From contig JANRLT010000063.1 of NCBI GenBank assembly GCA_033762255.1, positions 1 to 64,000 of the forward strand: a stretch of DNA of 64,000 nucleotides. Reading direction: 5' to 3'. This document shows, one piece after another, positions 1 to 9,279 of the stretch. The DNA is from Pirellulales bacterium (GTDB lineage: Bacteria > Planctomycetota > Planctomycetia > Pirellulales > JALHPA01). The notes below the pieces were generated by a model. It ran no database searches. It was not told where the DNA came from and saw only the letters and a list, made by a program, of their open reading frames with translations. A program made the position numbers and the translations under genes. Each line of letters opens with the position of its first letter. The stretch's first letter is position 1.

Positions 1-2576
1 CGTCCCCCGTTCGCCCCGAAACCTCCCGAGGCGACAACCCCAGGACCGATATTGCCGCATCCGCCACGGATTCCCCCAAAGCTTCCCCTCCCTCCAAGCC
101 TCGCGAAGGTTTTTCCGGACGGACTTCGCCCCTGGGGGGGCGCGTGGGCCAGTTGCACAGGGGCGCGTCGGCCACCTCGACCTTGACGGCCACGGGTTCC
201 ACCCTGGACAGCGCTCCCTTGCGTCGGGATGACTACATTCCCCCGGGTGGCGTGGTGCGGGCTAAACCCCAAATGCTAACGGGCCGCAAGGAGCCTGATT
301 CCGAAGGGGGAGAGGATAAAACCAAACAACGCGGCAAAAAAGAACCGCCTAAGCCCACGATTCGCGTCGCCCCTATTAACTTGGCGCCGCTGACCCCCCC
401 CAAACCACAAAAGTCCAACGAGCCCGCGCCGCAAAAGCCGGTGATCCGGTTGCCGGTGGACGTTATCAAATCATCCAAGGCTGGCGGAGCCAAACCGCTC
501 GAAGCGCACATGAAGCGCTCCGAGGCCAAAACCGCCGAACAGCCCAAGGGACGCGCGGTAGCCAAGGCGCTCACCCCTGAGGAAGAAAAGGAAGCCAAAA
601 AGAAGGGCAAAAGCGGCCCCGCCGAGCAACAGGACATGCTGCTGGGGGGACGCGAGGGACGGCTAAAGACCCGCAAAGAAAAAGACGTTCAAAAACCCAA
701 GGCCAAGGTGGAAGATGAGGATGCACCTGTAGGGCGGATTTCCCGTCCGGTCAATCGCAACAAAATCATCCGCCGCGGTTCGGGAAGCACCGCCGCGCCT
801 CGAAAGTCCAAGATTGTGCTGCAAATCCCCTGCTCGGTAAGGGAATTCTCCGAAGCCGCCGGTATCTCCGCGGCCCAAGTTCTGGGTAAATTATTGGGCA
901 TGGGAAAAATGGTCACCATCACCGGCTTGCTGGATGATGAGACGGCGGAGTTCCTGGCGCTGGAATTTGGCGTGGAGGTGGAACTGCGCAAACCGGCGGA
1001 CGCGGAAGAGACCTTATTGTCCGACGCCGATGCCGAGGATGATCCCGCCACCCTGCTGTCCCGCCCGCCGGTCATCACTTTTTTGGGACACGTCGATCAC
1101 GGCAAAACCAGCTTGCTGGATAAGATTATCGGCATTGACGTGGCCAGCGGCGAAAGCGGGGGGATCACCCAGCATATTCGCGCGTATCAAATCGAACATC
1201 ATGGCCGCCAGATCTCGTTTGTGGATACGCCGGGGCATGAGGCCTTTACCGAAATGCGGGCCCGCGGGGCCAATGTGACCGACATCGCCGTGCTGGTTGT
1301 CGCCGCCGACGACGGCGTCATGCCCCAGACCGAGGAAGCGATCAGCCACGCCCGCGCGGCGGGCGTGCCGATTGTCGTGGCCCTCAATAAAATCGACCTG
1401 CCCGGCGTGGACGAACAAAAAATCTTTAGCCAGTTGGCCACGGCGGGACTGCTTCCCACCGAATGGGGGGGCGAAGTTGAAGTCGTCCGCACCAGCGCCC
1501 TCACCGGCAAGGGGTTGGATGATCTTTTGGAAACGCTGTTTACCATCGCCGAATTGCACGAACTACGGGCCAATCCCGACCGTCTGGCGGTCGGCACCTG
1601 TCTGGAGGCCGAAGTGCATGGCGACCGGGGCGTCATTGCAAAATTTATCGTCCAGCGCGGAACGCTGCGCGTGGGTGACGCCGTGGTGTGCGGTTCCGCC
1701 AGCGGCTACATCAAGGCGATGTTTAACACGCTCAAGCCGCGGGAAAAACTGGAAGAAGCCGGCCCGTCGACTCCTGTGAATATCACGGGATTGGACACCG
1801 CCCCCAGCGCGGGGCAGCATTTTTATGCGGTCAAGGACATTTCCCAGGCCCGGGAAGTCGCCTCGAAACGGGAGATTCGGCAACGGGATCTGGTCATCGG
1901 CGGCAAGGGGACCCAGCACATCACCCTGGAAACCATTTTGGAGCGGATCAGCACCGAACAAGCCAAAAATCTGAATCTGATCCTCCGGGCGGACACCCGC
2001 GGTTCGATCGAGGCGATCCTCAAGGAATTTACCAAGCTGGAACATCCCGAAGTAAAAATCAAAGTCTTGCAGGCCAGCGTGGGGGGCATTTCCGAGGCGG
2101 ACATTCATCTGGCCGACGCCTCCGACGCGATTGTGTTGGGCTTTAATGTCGTTCCCGACGAAAAGGCCCGCGGCCTGGCCGAGCAGCGCGGCGTGCAAAT
2201 TCGCCGTTACGAAATCATTTACAAATTAACGGAAGACCTCAAGGCCGCCCTCGAGGGCATGCTTAAACCAGAGCAGCGCGAGATGGACCTGGGCCGCGCG
2301 CTCGTGCAACGCACGTTTGCCATCAGCCGGGTCGGGACCATTGCCGGTTGTCGCGTCCTGTCGGGGATCATTCCCCGCAACGCGCGGATGCGCGTCATTC
2401 GCGACAGCCGCGTTATTGGCGAATATTCGATCGAGACCCTCAAGCGCGAAAAGGACGACGCCAAGGAAGTTCGCGAGGGGCTGGAATGCGGCATTAAGCT
2501 TGCCGGGTACAACGATATCAAGGAAGGGGATATTTTAGAGGCATACCGCATCGAGGAAATCGCCCGCACCTTGTAG
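1..2576 (+). CDS. infB: Translation initiation factor IF-2 (5' end outside window)
   Basis: IF-2 is the GTPase that brings initiator tRNA to the 30S subunit and promotes 50S joining. The reading frame is open from base 3 with no stop, so the gene starts upstream; the GTG at 144 is only the first start-like codon. The N-terminal part is a Lys/Pro/Ala-rich linker. An IF2 N-domain follows at about residues 230-283 (counted from base 144). The GTPase core has G1 GHVDHGKT near 316, G3 DTPGHE near 360 and G4 NKID near 415. The IF2 domain II-IV region runs to the C-terminus. The gene is followed 117 bp downstream by rbfA, the usual nusA-infB-rbfA arrangement. Identification is secure; only the true N-terminus is missing. 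Confidence 0.97.
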   Translation, partial: SPVRPETSRGDNPRTDIAASATDSPKASPPSKPREGFSGRTSPLGGRVGQLHRGASATSTLTATGSTLDSAPLRRDDYIPPGGVVRAKPQMLTGRKEPDSEGGEDKTKQRGKKEPPKPTIRVAPINLAPLTPPKPQKSNEPAPQKPVIRLPVDVIKSSKAGGAKPLEAHMKRSEAKTAEQPKGRAVAKALTPEEEKEAKKKGKSGPAEQQDMLLGGREGRLKTRKEKDVQKPKAKVEDEDAPVGRISRPVNRNKIIRRGSGSTAAPRKSKIVLQIPCSVREFSEAAGISAAQVLGKLLGMGKMVTITGLLDDETAEFLALEFGVEVELRKPADAEETLLSDADAEDDPATLLSRPPVITFLGHVDHGKTSLLDKIIGIDVASGESGGITQHIRAYQIEHHGRQISFVDTPGHEAFTEMRARGANVTDIAVLVVAADDGVMPQTEEAISHARAAGVPIVVALNKIDLPGVDEQKIFSQLATAGLLPTEWGGEVEVVRTSALTGKGLDDLLETLFTIAELHELRANPDRLAVGTCLEAEVHGDRGVIAKFIVQRGTLRVGDAVVCGSASGYIKAMFNTLKPREKLEEAGPSTPVNITGLDTAPSAGQHFYAVKDISQAREVASKREIRQRDLVIGGKGTQHITLETILERISTEQAKNLNLILRADTRGSIEAILKEFTKLEHPEVKIKVLQASVGGISEADIHLADASDAIVLGFNVVPDEKARGLAEQRGVQIRRYEIIYKLTEDLKAALEGMLKPEQREMDLGRALVQRTFAISRVGTIAGCRVLSGIIPRNARMRVIRDSRVIGEYSIETLKREKDDAKEVREGLECGIKLAGYNDIKEGDILEAYRIEEIARTL

Positions 2577-2693
2577 TCCGCCCGTTCGGTTGTCGGACGC
2601 GAAGGCATCATCTCCCCCATAAAAAACATCGCCGGTCCAGCGCTTGCTCCTTCCCCCGCGTTATTACTGGTTTTACCATTTTTTTGAATCCCT

Positions 2694-3296
2694 ATGTCCC
2701 GCCGCCTGCTCAAAGCCGCCGAAGCCATCCGTGAGGTCGTCAGCATGGCGATCCTGGCGGAAATGCGCGATCCGCGCGTGATCGGCGTGACGGTCATCGG
2801 CGTCGATGTCGCCCCGGACATGCGCTCGGCCAAAGTGATGGTCTCGATCATGGGGAGCGAAAAAAAACAGGCCCGCGCGCTGGCGGCCCTGCAGGGGGGA
2901 GCCGGTTTTTTGCAAAGCCGCATTGCCGAAAAGATCGACACGCGCTACACGCCGCGCTTGACGTTTGTGCTGGACAAAGGGGTCAAGCAGTCGTTGGAAG
3001 TGCTCAAAATTCTCAAGCAAGTCCTTCCCCCCGAAGGAGAGTCGGCGGCGCAATCGCCCGCTGTACCCGGCGACGCCATGAGCGGGCATGCCACACCGCC
3101 AGGACCGAACGTGTCGGAAGACGCCCATGATGTTGATCCCCGGGGCGTGCCGACCTCTGACGATGATGATCCGCTTTCCGGCGAATTCGACATGGCGGAT
3201 GGTGATTGGGAAGAAAATGATGATGCAGACGATGTTGATCCCGACGAAGACGAAGGCCCCGACGATTCCGTAAGTGGCCGCGCTCCCCCTTCCTAA
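2694..3296 (+). CDS. rbfA: Ribosome-binding factor A
   Basis: RbfA is a single KH-type domain protein that binds the 30S subunit during 16S rRNA maturation. The first 110 residues show the family pattern: an N-terminal helix with a [14 protein letters not shown] stretch, then [17 protein letters not shown], and [13 protein letters not shown] near residue 80. The protein is 200 aa against about 120-130 aa for most RbfA. The extra part is a long acidic, Asp/Glu-rich tail from about residue 125, apparently disordered. The ATG at 2694 starts directly at the conserved domain. Its place just after infB supports the call. The acidic tail is lineage-specific and its role is unknown. Confidence 0.95.
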   Translation: MSRRLLKAAEAIREVVSMAILAEMRDPRVIGVTVIGVDVAPDMRSAKVMVSIMGSEKKQARALAALQGGAGFLQSRIAEKIDTRYTPRLTFVLDKGVKQSLEVLKILKQVLPPEGESAAQSPAVPGDAMSGHATPPGPNVSEDAHDVDPRGVPTSDDDDPLSGEFDMADGDWEENDDADDVDPDEDEGPDDSVSGRAPPS

Positions 3297-3406
3297 ACCC
3301 GCCGCCCGCCGTATGGACCGGGCGCGTCCGCCAGTTGCGAATGTTTTTCCCTCTTCCGCTGTTTTACAACCTGGATTAGCGATTTAGCGAAACGAGACTC
3401 TGGCTT

Positions 3407-4471
3407 ATGGCGAATACCAATCGTGCTCCTTTGTTAAACAAACTGACCAAGGCGCTCCGGCATTACAAAGTTTCCCCCCCGCCCAAGGATCGTCCTTTGA
3501 TGGAGACCTTGTTATACGCGGCTTGTTTAGAGAATTCCCCGCCGGCGGCGGCGGACGCCGCGTTTGAAAATCTCCAGACAAAATTTGTCGAGTGGAACGA
3601 GGTGCGCGTCAGCACGATCACGGAATTAGCCGAGGCCATGTCGGGTTGTTTTGAACCAACGGTGGCGGCGGCCAACATGAAGCGCGTGTTGCAGGGTGTG
3701 TTTGAGGCGGTGTATTCCTTTGATCTGGAAGCTTTAAAAAAGCAAAATTTGGGGGCGGCGGTCAAGCAATTGGAAAAAATGGCTAACCCCACTCCCTTTA
3801 TTTTGAATTACGCGGTGCAGCACTCGCTGGGGGGGCATGCCATCCCCTTGGATCGCGGCGCGTGGGAGACGCTGGTCATTACCGGAATCGCCACCCCGCA
3901 AGAAGCGGCGACCGGCGCGCTCACGGGACTGGAACGGGCCATCCCCAAAAATAAAGGCCAAGAGTTTGCCTCGCAATTGCACCAACTGGGTGCGGAGTAT
4001 TTGCACAATCCCCAGGCGCCGGCGGTTCGTAAACTCCTAAGCGGGGTGAACTCCGCCGCGGTCTTTCCCAAGCGGGGAGAATCGGCCCTGAAGCTTCCCG
4101 ATCCCCCCCCCAAGCCGGAAAAGACCGACAAAAAATCCGACAAGCCCGAGGCCGAAAAGTCCAAATCCAAGACCGACAAAACCCCCAAAGGGAAGGAATC
4201 CGTCAAAGCCGAAGCCAAAGCCCCGGCCAAGTCCGACCCCCCCCGTGTCAAAAAAGGGGAAAAGTCCCCCGATAAACCGGCGGATAAGGGCGTGGATAAA
4301 TCCACCGAGAAAACCACGGACAAATCCGCCGAAAAATCCCCGGAAAAGGCCAAATCCGCGGGAAAATCCGAACCCAAGGGAGATGGCAAAAAATCCGCCA
4401 ATGGCAAGGCCAAACCAGCCGCCGCCAAAAAATCCCCCACCAAGCAACTGGCCAAACGTAAGCCGCGCTAA
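3407..4471 (+). CDS. Endonuclease III-like fold protein with lysine-rich tail, probably lacking glycosylase/lyase activity
   Basis: This gene was not recognised by name. Residues 1-215 follow the helical order of endonuclease III (HhH-GPD): LLYAACLENS near 36, an FVEWNEVRVSTITEL stretch near 60-74, then the region where Nth has its helix-hairpin-helix and catalytic Asp. Here the Lys position of the Nth motif reads NPTPF (127-131), while an Asp is kept at 149 (AIPLDRG). Only two cysteines are present (40 and 81), so the Fe-S cluster loop is absent. Residues 225-354 are a Lys/Ser/Pro/Ala-rich low-complexity tail resembling histone H1 or bacterial HU tails. The fold assignment is my own alignment by eye. 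A DNA- or RNA-binding role is inference from the tail and from the position between rbfA and yebC. Confidence 0.7.
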   Translation: MANTNRAPLLNKLTKALRHYKVSPPPKDRPLMETLLYAACLENSPPAAADAAFENLQTKFVEWNEVRVSTITELAEAMSGCFEPTVAAANMKRVLQGVFEAVYSFDLEALKKQNLGAAVKQLEKMANPTPFILNYAVQHSLGGHAIPLDRGAWETLVITGIATPQEAATGALTGLERAIPKNKGQEFASQLHQLGAEYLHNPQAPAVRKLLSGVNSAAVFPKRGESALKLPDPPPKPEKTDKKSDKPEAEKSKSKTDKTPKGKESVKAEAKAPAKSDPPRVKKGEKSPDKPADKGVDKSTEKTTDKSAEKSPEKAKSAGKSEPKGDGKKSANGKAKPAAAKKSPTKQLAKRKPR

Positions 4472-4593
4472 GCGGCCCGCCGCGCGTTCGCTTTTTCAGC
4501 GCGGCTCGTTCCTCCTTCACGTGGGATCGCCTGGGTGGACGCCGATCCGTCCTGATCCTGATTTATCCTTTGTCCTAGCAGTTTTGGTGGCGC

Positions 4594-5346
4594 ATGGCCG
4601 GACATTCCCATTGGGCAAACATCTCCCGCAAAAAAGCGATTATCGATAATAAGCGCGGCAAGCTCTGGAGCAAGCTGGCCAAGGCGATCATCGCCGCCGC
4701 CAAATCCGGCGGAGGCGACCCCGGCATGAATCTGCGCCTGCGGTATGCCATCGACGACGCCAAGGCCGTCAGCATGCCCAAGGAAAACATCCAGCGCGCG
4801 GTGAAGGTGGGCATTGGCGAACTGGAGGGGGGAAACCTGGAGGAGATCATTTACGAGGGGTACGGTCCCGGCGGCGTGGCGGTGATGTGCGAGATATTGA
4901 CCGACAACCGCAACCGCACCGCGCCGGAAATTCGCAAAAACTTTGAAATGTGCGACGGCAAAATGGGGGCCACGGGTTGCGTGTCGTACTTGTTTGAGCG
5001 CAAGGGGGTGTTTGTGCTGGCGGGGGACGCCGTGGCCGAGGACCGCCTGCTGGAGATCACGCTGGAGGCCGGCGCGGACGATGTCAAAACCGTTGAGGAC
5101 AAATTTGAAGTCCACTGCGCGCCCGAGGCTTACACCGCCGTGGCGGAAGCGCTCTCCGCGGCCAATATCACCACCGAATCGCACAGCATTTTGCGCCTGC
5201 CGACCAACACCGTCGAGGTGGACGACCCCGACACCGCGCGCAAGGTGCTTAAACTGATGGAGCTGTTGGACAATCACGACGATGTGCAAAATGTATCGGC
5301 CAACTTTAGCATTCCCGACGAAGCTCTCGCGCAATTAGAACAGTAG
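4594..5346 (+). CDS. yebC: YebC/PmpR family protein
   Basis: The protein is 250 aa, the normal YebC length, and starts with the family signature MAGHSHWANI. The conserved N-terminal helical bundle contains KLWSKLAKAI and the PKENIQRAVK motif near residue 65. YEGYGPGGVAV follows near 88, and then the two alpha/beta domains. YebC proteins were first described as DNA-binding regulators (PmpR); more recent work links the family to relieving ribosome stalling. That second role fits its position close to infB and rbfA. The ATG at 4594 is the only sensible start because the signature begins there. The gene lies 122 bp after the previous gene and may be co-transcribed with it. Confidence 0.95.
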   Translation: MAGHSHWANISRKKAIIDNKRGKLWSKLAKAIIAAAKSGGGDPGMNLRLRYAIDDAKAVSMPKENIQRAVKVGIGELEGGNLEEIIYEGYGPGGVAVMCEILTDNRNRTAPEIRKNFEMCDGKMGATGCVSYLFERKGVFVLAGDAVAEDRLLEITLEAGADDVKTVEDKFEVHCAPEAYTAVAEALSAANITTESHSILRLPTNTVEVDDPDTARKVLKLMELLDNHDDVQNVSANFSIPDEALAQLEQ

Positions 5347-5371
5347 CAAAATGCAATCCCTGGGCCTGGCC

Positions 5372-5416
5372 TGTAGGAGGCAACTCTGTTGCCGAAAAAC
5401 CTTGTTGGCGAAAAAG
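5372..5416 (+). repeat. Hairpin repeat, family A, copy 1
   Basis: This is a 45-bp unit that recurs 66 bp downstream with one mismatch. It contains the core TGTAGGAGGCAACTCTGTTG, in which GGCAAC and GTTGCC flank a 3-base loop. A related inverted copy lies at 15311-15334. It is non-coding and sits just after the yebC stop. Confidence 0.8.
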
Positions 5417-5437
5417 CCACAGGAGGGCAAGGAAAAA

Positions 5438-5482
5438 TGTAGGAGGCAACTCCGTTGCCGAAAAACCTTGTTGGCGAAAAAG
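5438..5482 (+). repeat. Hairpin repeat, family A, copy 2
   Basis: This is the second copy of the 45-bp unit. It differs from copy 1 only in the hairpin loop (TCC instead of TCT). Both copies continue into the same CCTTGTTGGCGAAAAAG tail. Confidence 0.8.
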
Positions 5483-5946
5483 TTGCCGAAGGGGTGTGGA
5501 AAACAACTCTGTCATCACACAAATTCGTGAACGGCGGGGTAGCACCGTTGAAGCTTGCATTTTCAACTAGAGCAGAACATTTCTTGCAGTTTCCATTTCC
5601 TTGCAACAGACTTAGACACTTTGAAAAACCTCGTGTGCCACTGTCATTTTGCCAGAGGCACCAAAAGGGTATGCCATCCCCAATAGGTTAGGAATTCTTA
5701 GTCAAGACTTTTCAGAATTCCTATCTGTTTCATATCATCAAGCTCTCGTCTCTGCACTGGTGTTCCACCAAGGGCACCCGACTATTTCACAAAATGGCCA
5801 AGTTTTTGGTTGTTCGTGGGGGTGCAAGGATATGACTGTCAGCAAGAGTAGGGCAACGCTAGAATAGAATGAATGGTATTCTTCAGTACTACCCAGCCGA
5901 AATCGGTGAGCGGCTCCGGCATTGCCAGGCGCCCCCTCGCCAAACT
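5483..5946. other. Intergenic stretch, no gene seen
   Basis: Small open frames here (5455-5691, 5649-5867, 5869-6147) show no recognisable domain. The last one runs antisense into the DUF1571 gene. I see no structured RNA or repeat beyond the family A units at its left edge. Confidence 0.5.
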
Positions 5947-6780
5947 CTACTTCTTGAAGCTGTAGTTCGGATTTTGCGGATCAAAATCGGCGTCGGTCAG
6001 TCCGGGGTTCAACTTCAAGTCCACATAAGCATAAACTTCGGTCAGCACCGGCGGCCCGCCGGTCTTTTCCGGCCATTCATAAGCTTCGTACCGGACCGGC
6101 ACGTTCATTTCGTCGTCCACATAAATCCGCGTGATATGGAAGAGTAAGTTTTTCCGCGGAACCGGGTGGACCACTTGCATCAACGTGCAGGGGCGTTGGT
6201 TGATTTCGGAAGGGACGATCGACACGTCGCATTCGCCGAATTGGCGGTCGTTTTCGGCAACTTCCACCAGCCGGCGGGTGAGGTTGTATATCCCGACTTC
6301 GGTGATCGCGTAACGATTTCCCTTCATCGCCAGCGCCGAGTTAGGTTTGAGCGACACCATGCCGAGATTGAAGCCGCGTCTTTCGTGGGCCAAGAGATTG
6401 CCGTCGTTGGCCCCGTGGACGAAGATGACCTCGCGGCCTTTGGCGTCGTCGGGCTTTTTGAACTTCATATATACGCTAAATGGCTCGTGGCGAACCTTGG
6501 TCTCGATCTCCTCGACTTCTTGCAGCTTGCCGTCGATCCGTTCCCGTTTGATCAAGGTGCAGGTGTAGTCCTTGATGTCTTCCTTGATATGTTTCAGGCC
6601 TTCATAGGCCCGCTTCAACGCCGGATCCAAGGGGTGTGCATTGGGATCGGCGTTTTGAGCCGGTTGGGAATTTTGTGCCGGTTGCGGGGGAACGGCGTGG
6701 GCTAGGACGGTCGAACCGCAGGCGAGGCTGGCGAGTAGGACGCAATAGAGCCAACGTCGCAAGAGCGAGGGACGGGACAT
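5947..6780 (-). CDS. DUF1571 domain-containing exported protein
   Basis: The 277-aa product starts with a signal peptide (basic SRPSLLRRW, then a hydrophobic stretch to about residue 29 ending in AHA). A short Pro/Gln-rich linker follows. The rest matches the DUF1571 family: DYTCTLIKRERIDGKL near residue 70, VYMKFKKPDDAKGREV near 105, and PVRYEAYEWPE near 230. The family is common in planctomycetes and looks like an outer-membrane lipoprotein carrier-type (LolA-like) beta fold, but no function is established. The ATG at 6780 gives the intact signal peptide. The gene stands alone, with a repeat-flanked AT-rich gene upstream. Confidence 0.88.
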   Translation of the reverse strand: MSRPSLLRRWLYCVLLASLACGSTVLAHAVPPQPAQNSQPAQNADPNAHPLDPALKRAYEGLKHIKEDIKDYTCTLIKRERIDGKLQEVEEIETKVRHEPFSVYMKFKKPDDAKGREVIFVHGANDGNLLAHERRGFNLGMVSLKPNSALAMKGNRYAITEVGIYNLTRRLVEVAENDRQFGECDVSIVPSEINQRPCTLMQVVHPVPRKNLLFHITRIYVDDEMNVPVRYEAYEWPEKTGGPPVLTEVYAYVDLKLNPGLTDADFDPQNPNYSFKK

Positions 6781-6842
6781 GAATCAACTCCTGTTTTTCT
6801 TTTTTTGGATGGGTACGGAATTCACTCCGATGAATTCCTCGC

Positions 6843-6950
6843 AGGTGCCTCAGCTTACTCGTCAACTTTGCCGGCGTAGCCGCAAGAGGAAATAGAGAGA
6901 CGGCTGAACCTTAATCTAGGTCACTACCTGCTCGCAATTCCTTCTGGTCG
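6843..6950 (+). repeat. Direct repeat, left copy, flanking an AT-rich gene
   Basis: About 108 bp starting at AGGTGCCTCAGCTTACTCGT recur at 7810-7917 with four mismatches over 107 aligned bases. Weaker similarity continues for another 40 bp. The copy ends about 50 bp before the stop codon of the gene at 7002-7715, so the two copies bracket that gene. Confidence 0.85.
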
Positions 6951-7001
6951 TTGCGCGGCACCGATAAGCTGGCGTCAATCGGCGCCGGGTGCGCAATACA
7001 A

Positions 7002-7715
7002 CTAACTTAGCACAACTTGTTGATTGACAATATCAATCGCACCATCATTATATAATCTGTTTAACAACATATTAAAATCACTTTTCCCAATCCACTTGCG
7101 ATAATCGCATATTTTCGCGGATAGAGCCACATGCCAAAATGTAATATAGTCACATGATGTCAAGTGTGCTCCACCCCATGGACTAATCTTGCAAACATTG
7201 TTTGATAATATTGTAAGCTCCGGTATCCAATTTACATACTTTTTGAACCAACTTCGATAAAATGCTTCCCCCGCGAGTTCCTCACCCTCAATGAAAATGC
7301 TTTCACCGGCATCAATATTTCTCGTAAAATAAAAGCTGTTATATGAATTTCCAGAGACACCTAACGCAAACCAAAAGTGTTTCATATAGTCAAAGACTAT
7401 AAGTGCGTGTCTATTCGGTTGCACACGTAATTCAGGAAAAGAAGTAAAGGATACTGATTGAATCATGTCCAGCCTAACGTGGGGCTCGTTGATCTTTCCA
7501 TCAGAAGCATTTGCAATCACTATTTTAAAGTCCTTCGGTAACTCAGCGTATTTAATAATTTCAGCCGTTGAATCCATCTTGCCTTCCCAAACGCTTTTAG
7601 CATAAGACTTCCATCGCCTTGTAACTTCACGCTCTGTTCCGATGAGGAATTCAGGATAAACCATGAGGTCAGGACGTGCGAAATCTGCAAAATTAATCAT
7701 GGCAATATCACGCAA
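7002..7715 (-). CDS. AT-rich orphan protein of unknown function
   Basis: I do not recognise this 237-aa protein. It has no signal peptide or membrane segment and is rich in aromatic residues (Trp, Tyr, Phe), with a C-terminal half full of Lys/Asn/Ile. The DNA is visibly much richer in A+T than its neighbours and uses AT-ending codons, which suggests recent acquisition. It is enclosed by two near-identical direct repeats (6843-6950 and 7810-7917). Starts at 7715 or 7700 (an internal ATG, MINFADF) are both possible. The size and composition resemble orphan immunity-type or phage-derived proteins, but nothing in the sequence proves that. Confidence 0.7.
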   Translation of the reverse strand: MRDIAMINFADFARPDLMVYPEFLIGTEREVTRRWKSYAKSVWEGKMDSTAEIIKYAELPKDFKIVIANASDGKINEPHVRLDMIQSVSFTSFPELRVQPNRHALIVFDYMKHFWFALGVSGNSYNSFYFTRNIDAGESIFIEGEELAGEAFYRSWFKKYVNWIPELTILSNNVCKISPWGGAHLTSCDYITFWHVALSAKICDYRKWIGKSDFNMLLNRLYNDGAIDIVNQQVVLS

Positions 7716-7809
7716 TAGTGTAATTATTCCGTCTTTTTTAAAAGGTATTGGAAGTTACTTGTGATATTTGTGAAAATCTCTGAAAGCAAATCTTGCGTAA
7801 AGCTACCTC

Positions 7810-7917
7810 GGGTGCCTCAGCTTACTCGTCAACTTTGCCGGCGTAGCCGCAAGAGGAAATGGAGAGACGGTTGAACCTTAATCTAGGTCACTACCTGCTC
7901 ACAATTCCCTCTGGTCG
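7810..7917 (+). repeat. Direct repeat, right copy, flanking an AT-rich gene
   Basis: This is the second copy of the unit at 6843-6950, in the same orientation and 967 bp away. Similarity fades over the next 40 bp. The region up to 8055 also holds an inverted repeat around CACTGCTGGACAAGCCAGCAGTG, near 7968-7990. The short frame 7859-8242 across it is not judged a gene. Confidence 0.85.
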
Positions 7918-8055
7918 CTACGCGACACCGGTAGGCTGCGCCAACCGGTGCTGCCTGCTGTGGACCGCACTGCTGGACAAGCCAGCAGTGGCACACTTTA
8001 CCGAACACCAAATACCAAGCACCGCTGCGCCGCTAACCGGGAACTCCTCCCTCCC

Positions 8056-9279
8056 CTACGCCCCGTACTTGCCCATGCGGCCCGCGTTGGAGAGCGCCAG
8101 CGTCATCAGGTATTTGGACTCAAAGATGCCCAGGCCTCCCCGCAACGCCTGGCTCTCGCCAAATTTAGTCGTCCCATCGTACCGACAGCAGTCGCTGGCC
8201 AGCACCGTTGGCACCGGATGCCACGAATGGCTCTTTAGATAGCTGGGTGTGCTATGGTCGCCAGTGACAATCAGCACAGTCGGATTAAGCGCGGTGATGC
8301 CGGGGAGGGCGGCGTCCAGTTCTTCGATCCGCTGCACCTTGGCGGGGAAGTTGCCGTCCTCGCCCGTGCTATCGGTGTACTTAAAGTGGATAAAGAAAAA
8401 GTCGTACTGCTCCCAATATTGTTTTAGCGTGTCAATCTGCTCGGCCAGGGTCTGGCATTTGCCCAACAGATTCATCCCCACCAGCCGCGCTAGCCCCTTA
8501 TACATGGGATAGACGGCGATGGCGGCGGCCTTTAGTCCGTACACTTCTTCATAACTAGGGAGCGCGGGTTTGGGGGAAAAGCCCCGTAACGTCAGGCCGT
8601 TGGCTTTTTTCTCATTGGCTAACAGGGCCGTGGCTTGTTTGATAAATTCCGCGGCGACCTGGGCGGTCTTTTCGCTGGCCGCATCCAAGGCCCGCGGAGC
8701 GAGCGGCGGCACGCCAGTCTGCTGGGGATCGGTATCGGCGACGGCCCCGCCCAGTTTGTTTGCCCCCTCCCCTGCCCCGCGCAGGACCACGACAAAGCGG
8801 TGTTCTTTGACCGGTTCGACAAAGACCTCCACGCCGGGGATTTTTACCTGCCGCATGCGCACGGCCAGGGGGGCGGATTCCTCACTGCTAATGCGTCCAG
8901 CGCGGCGATCGCTAATTTTGCCCGCCCCGTCCAACGTACAAAAGTTGCCGCGAATGGCCACATCGTTTGGGCCAAGCTCAAAGCCGATGCCGGTCGCCTC
9001 GAGCGCGCCGCGGCCAATGACGTAGTGCAGCGGATCATAACCAAATAGGCCCAGGTGACCGGGTCCGCTGCCCGGGGCAATGCCGGGGAGCACGGGGATC
9101 GACCCGCCGCAGACACCGCGGCGGCAAAGCGCGTCCAGGTTGGGCGTGCGGGCGGATTCAAGTTCCGTCAGGCCACCCGGTTCCAGGGGAAGGCCGCCTA
9201 GTCCGTCCGCGACCAGCAGGACGATTTTGGAAGAGTTTTTGACGTGCAGTTCGCGGGTCAGGGTATGAATGTCGGTCAT
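8056..9279 (-). CDS. apgM: 2,3-bisphosphoglycerate-independent phosphoglycerate mutase, archaeal (ApgM) type
   Basis: This enzyme interconverts 3- and 2-phosphoglycerate in glycolysis and gluconeogenesis, using two divalent metals and a serine nucleophile. The 407-aa length is normal for the ApgM class. Alkaline-phosphatase-superfamily metal motifs are visible: VADGLGG (Asp25), then RTPNLDAL near 44. The conserved APGSGPGHLGLFGYDP block (68-83) is present, as are VTGDHSTPS (338-346) and SHSWHPVP (350-357). ApgM-type rather than GpmI-type enzymes are usual in planctomycetes. The gene is monocistronic; no clear Shine-Dalgarno precedes the ATG at 9279, so a slightly later start is possible. Confidence 0.93.
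   Translation of the reverse strand: MTDIHTLTRELHVKNSSKIVLLVADGLGGLPLEPGGLTELESARTPNLDALCRRGVCGGSIPVLPGIAPGSGPGHLGLFGYDPLHYVIGRGALEATGIGFELGPNDVAIRGNFCTLDGAGKISDRRAGRISSEESAPLAVRMRQVKIPGVEVFVEPVKEHRFVVVLRGAGEGANKLGGAVADTDPQQTGVPPLAPRALDAASEKTAQVAAEFIKQATALLANEKKANGLTLRGFSPKPALPSYEEVYGLKAAAIAVYPMYKGLARLVGMNLLGKCQTLAEQIDTLKQYWEQYDFFFIHFKYTDSTGEDGNFPAKVQRIEELDAALPGITALNPTVLIVTGDHSTPSYLKSHSWHPVPTVLASDCCRYDGTTKFGESQALRGGLGIFESKYLMTLALSNAGRMGKYGA

Noticed and set aside
4037-4447. A minus-strand Gly/Phe-rich open frame of 136 aa
   Set aside because: It is the complement of the Lys-rich tail of the gene at 3407-4471. Low-complexity tails give long antisense frames without stops.
5372-5482. Two spaced 45-bp repeats considered as a CRISPR array
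   Set aside because: Only two units are present, the spacer is 21 bp, a third copy lies 10 kb away inverted, and no cas gene is in the window.
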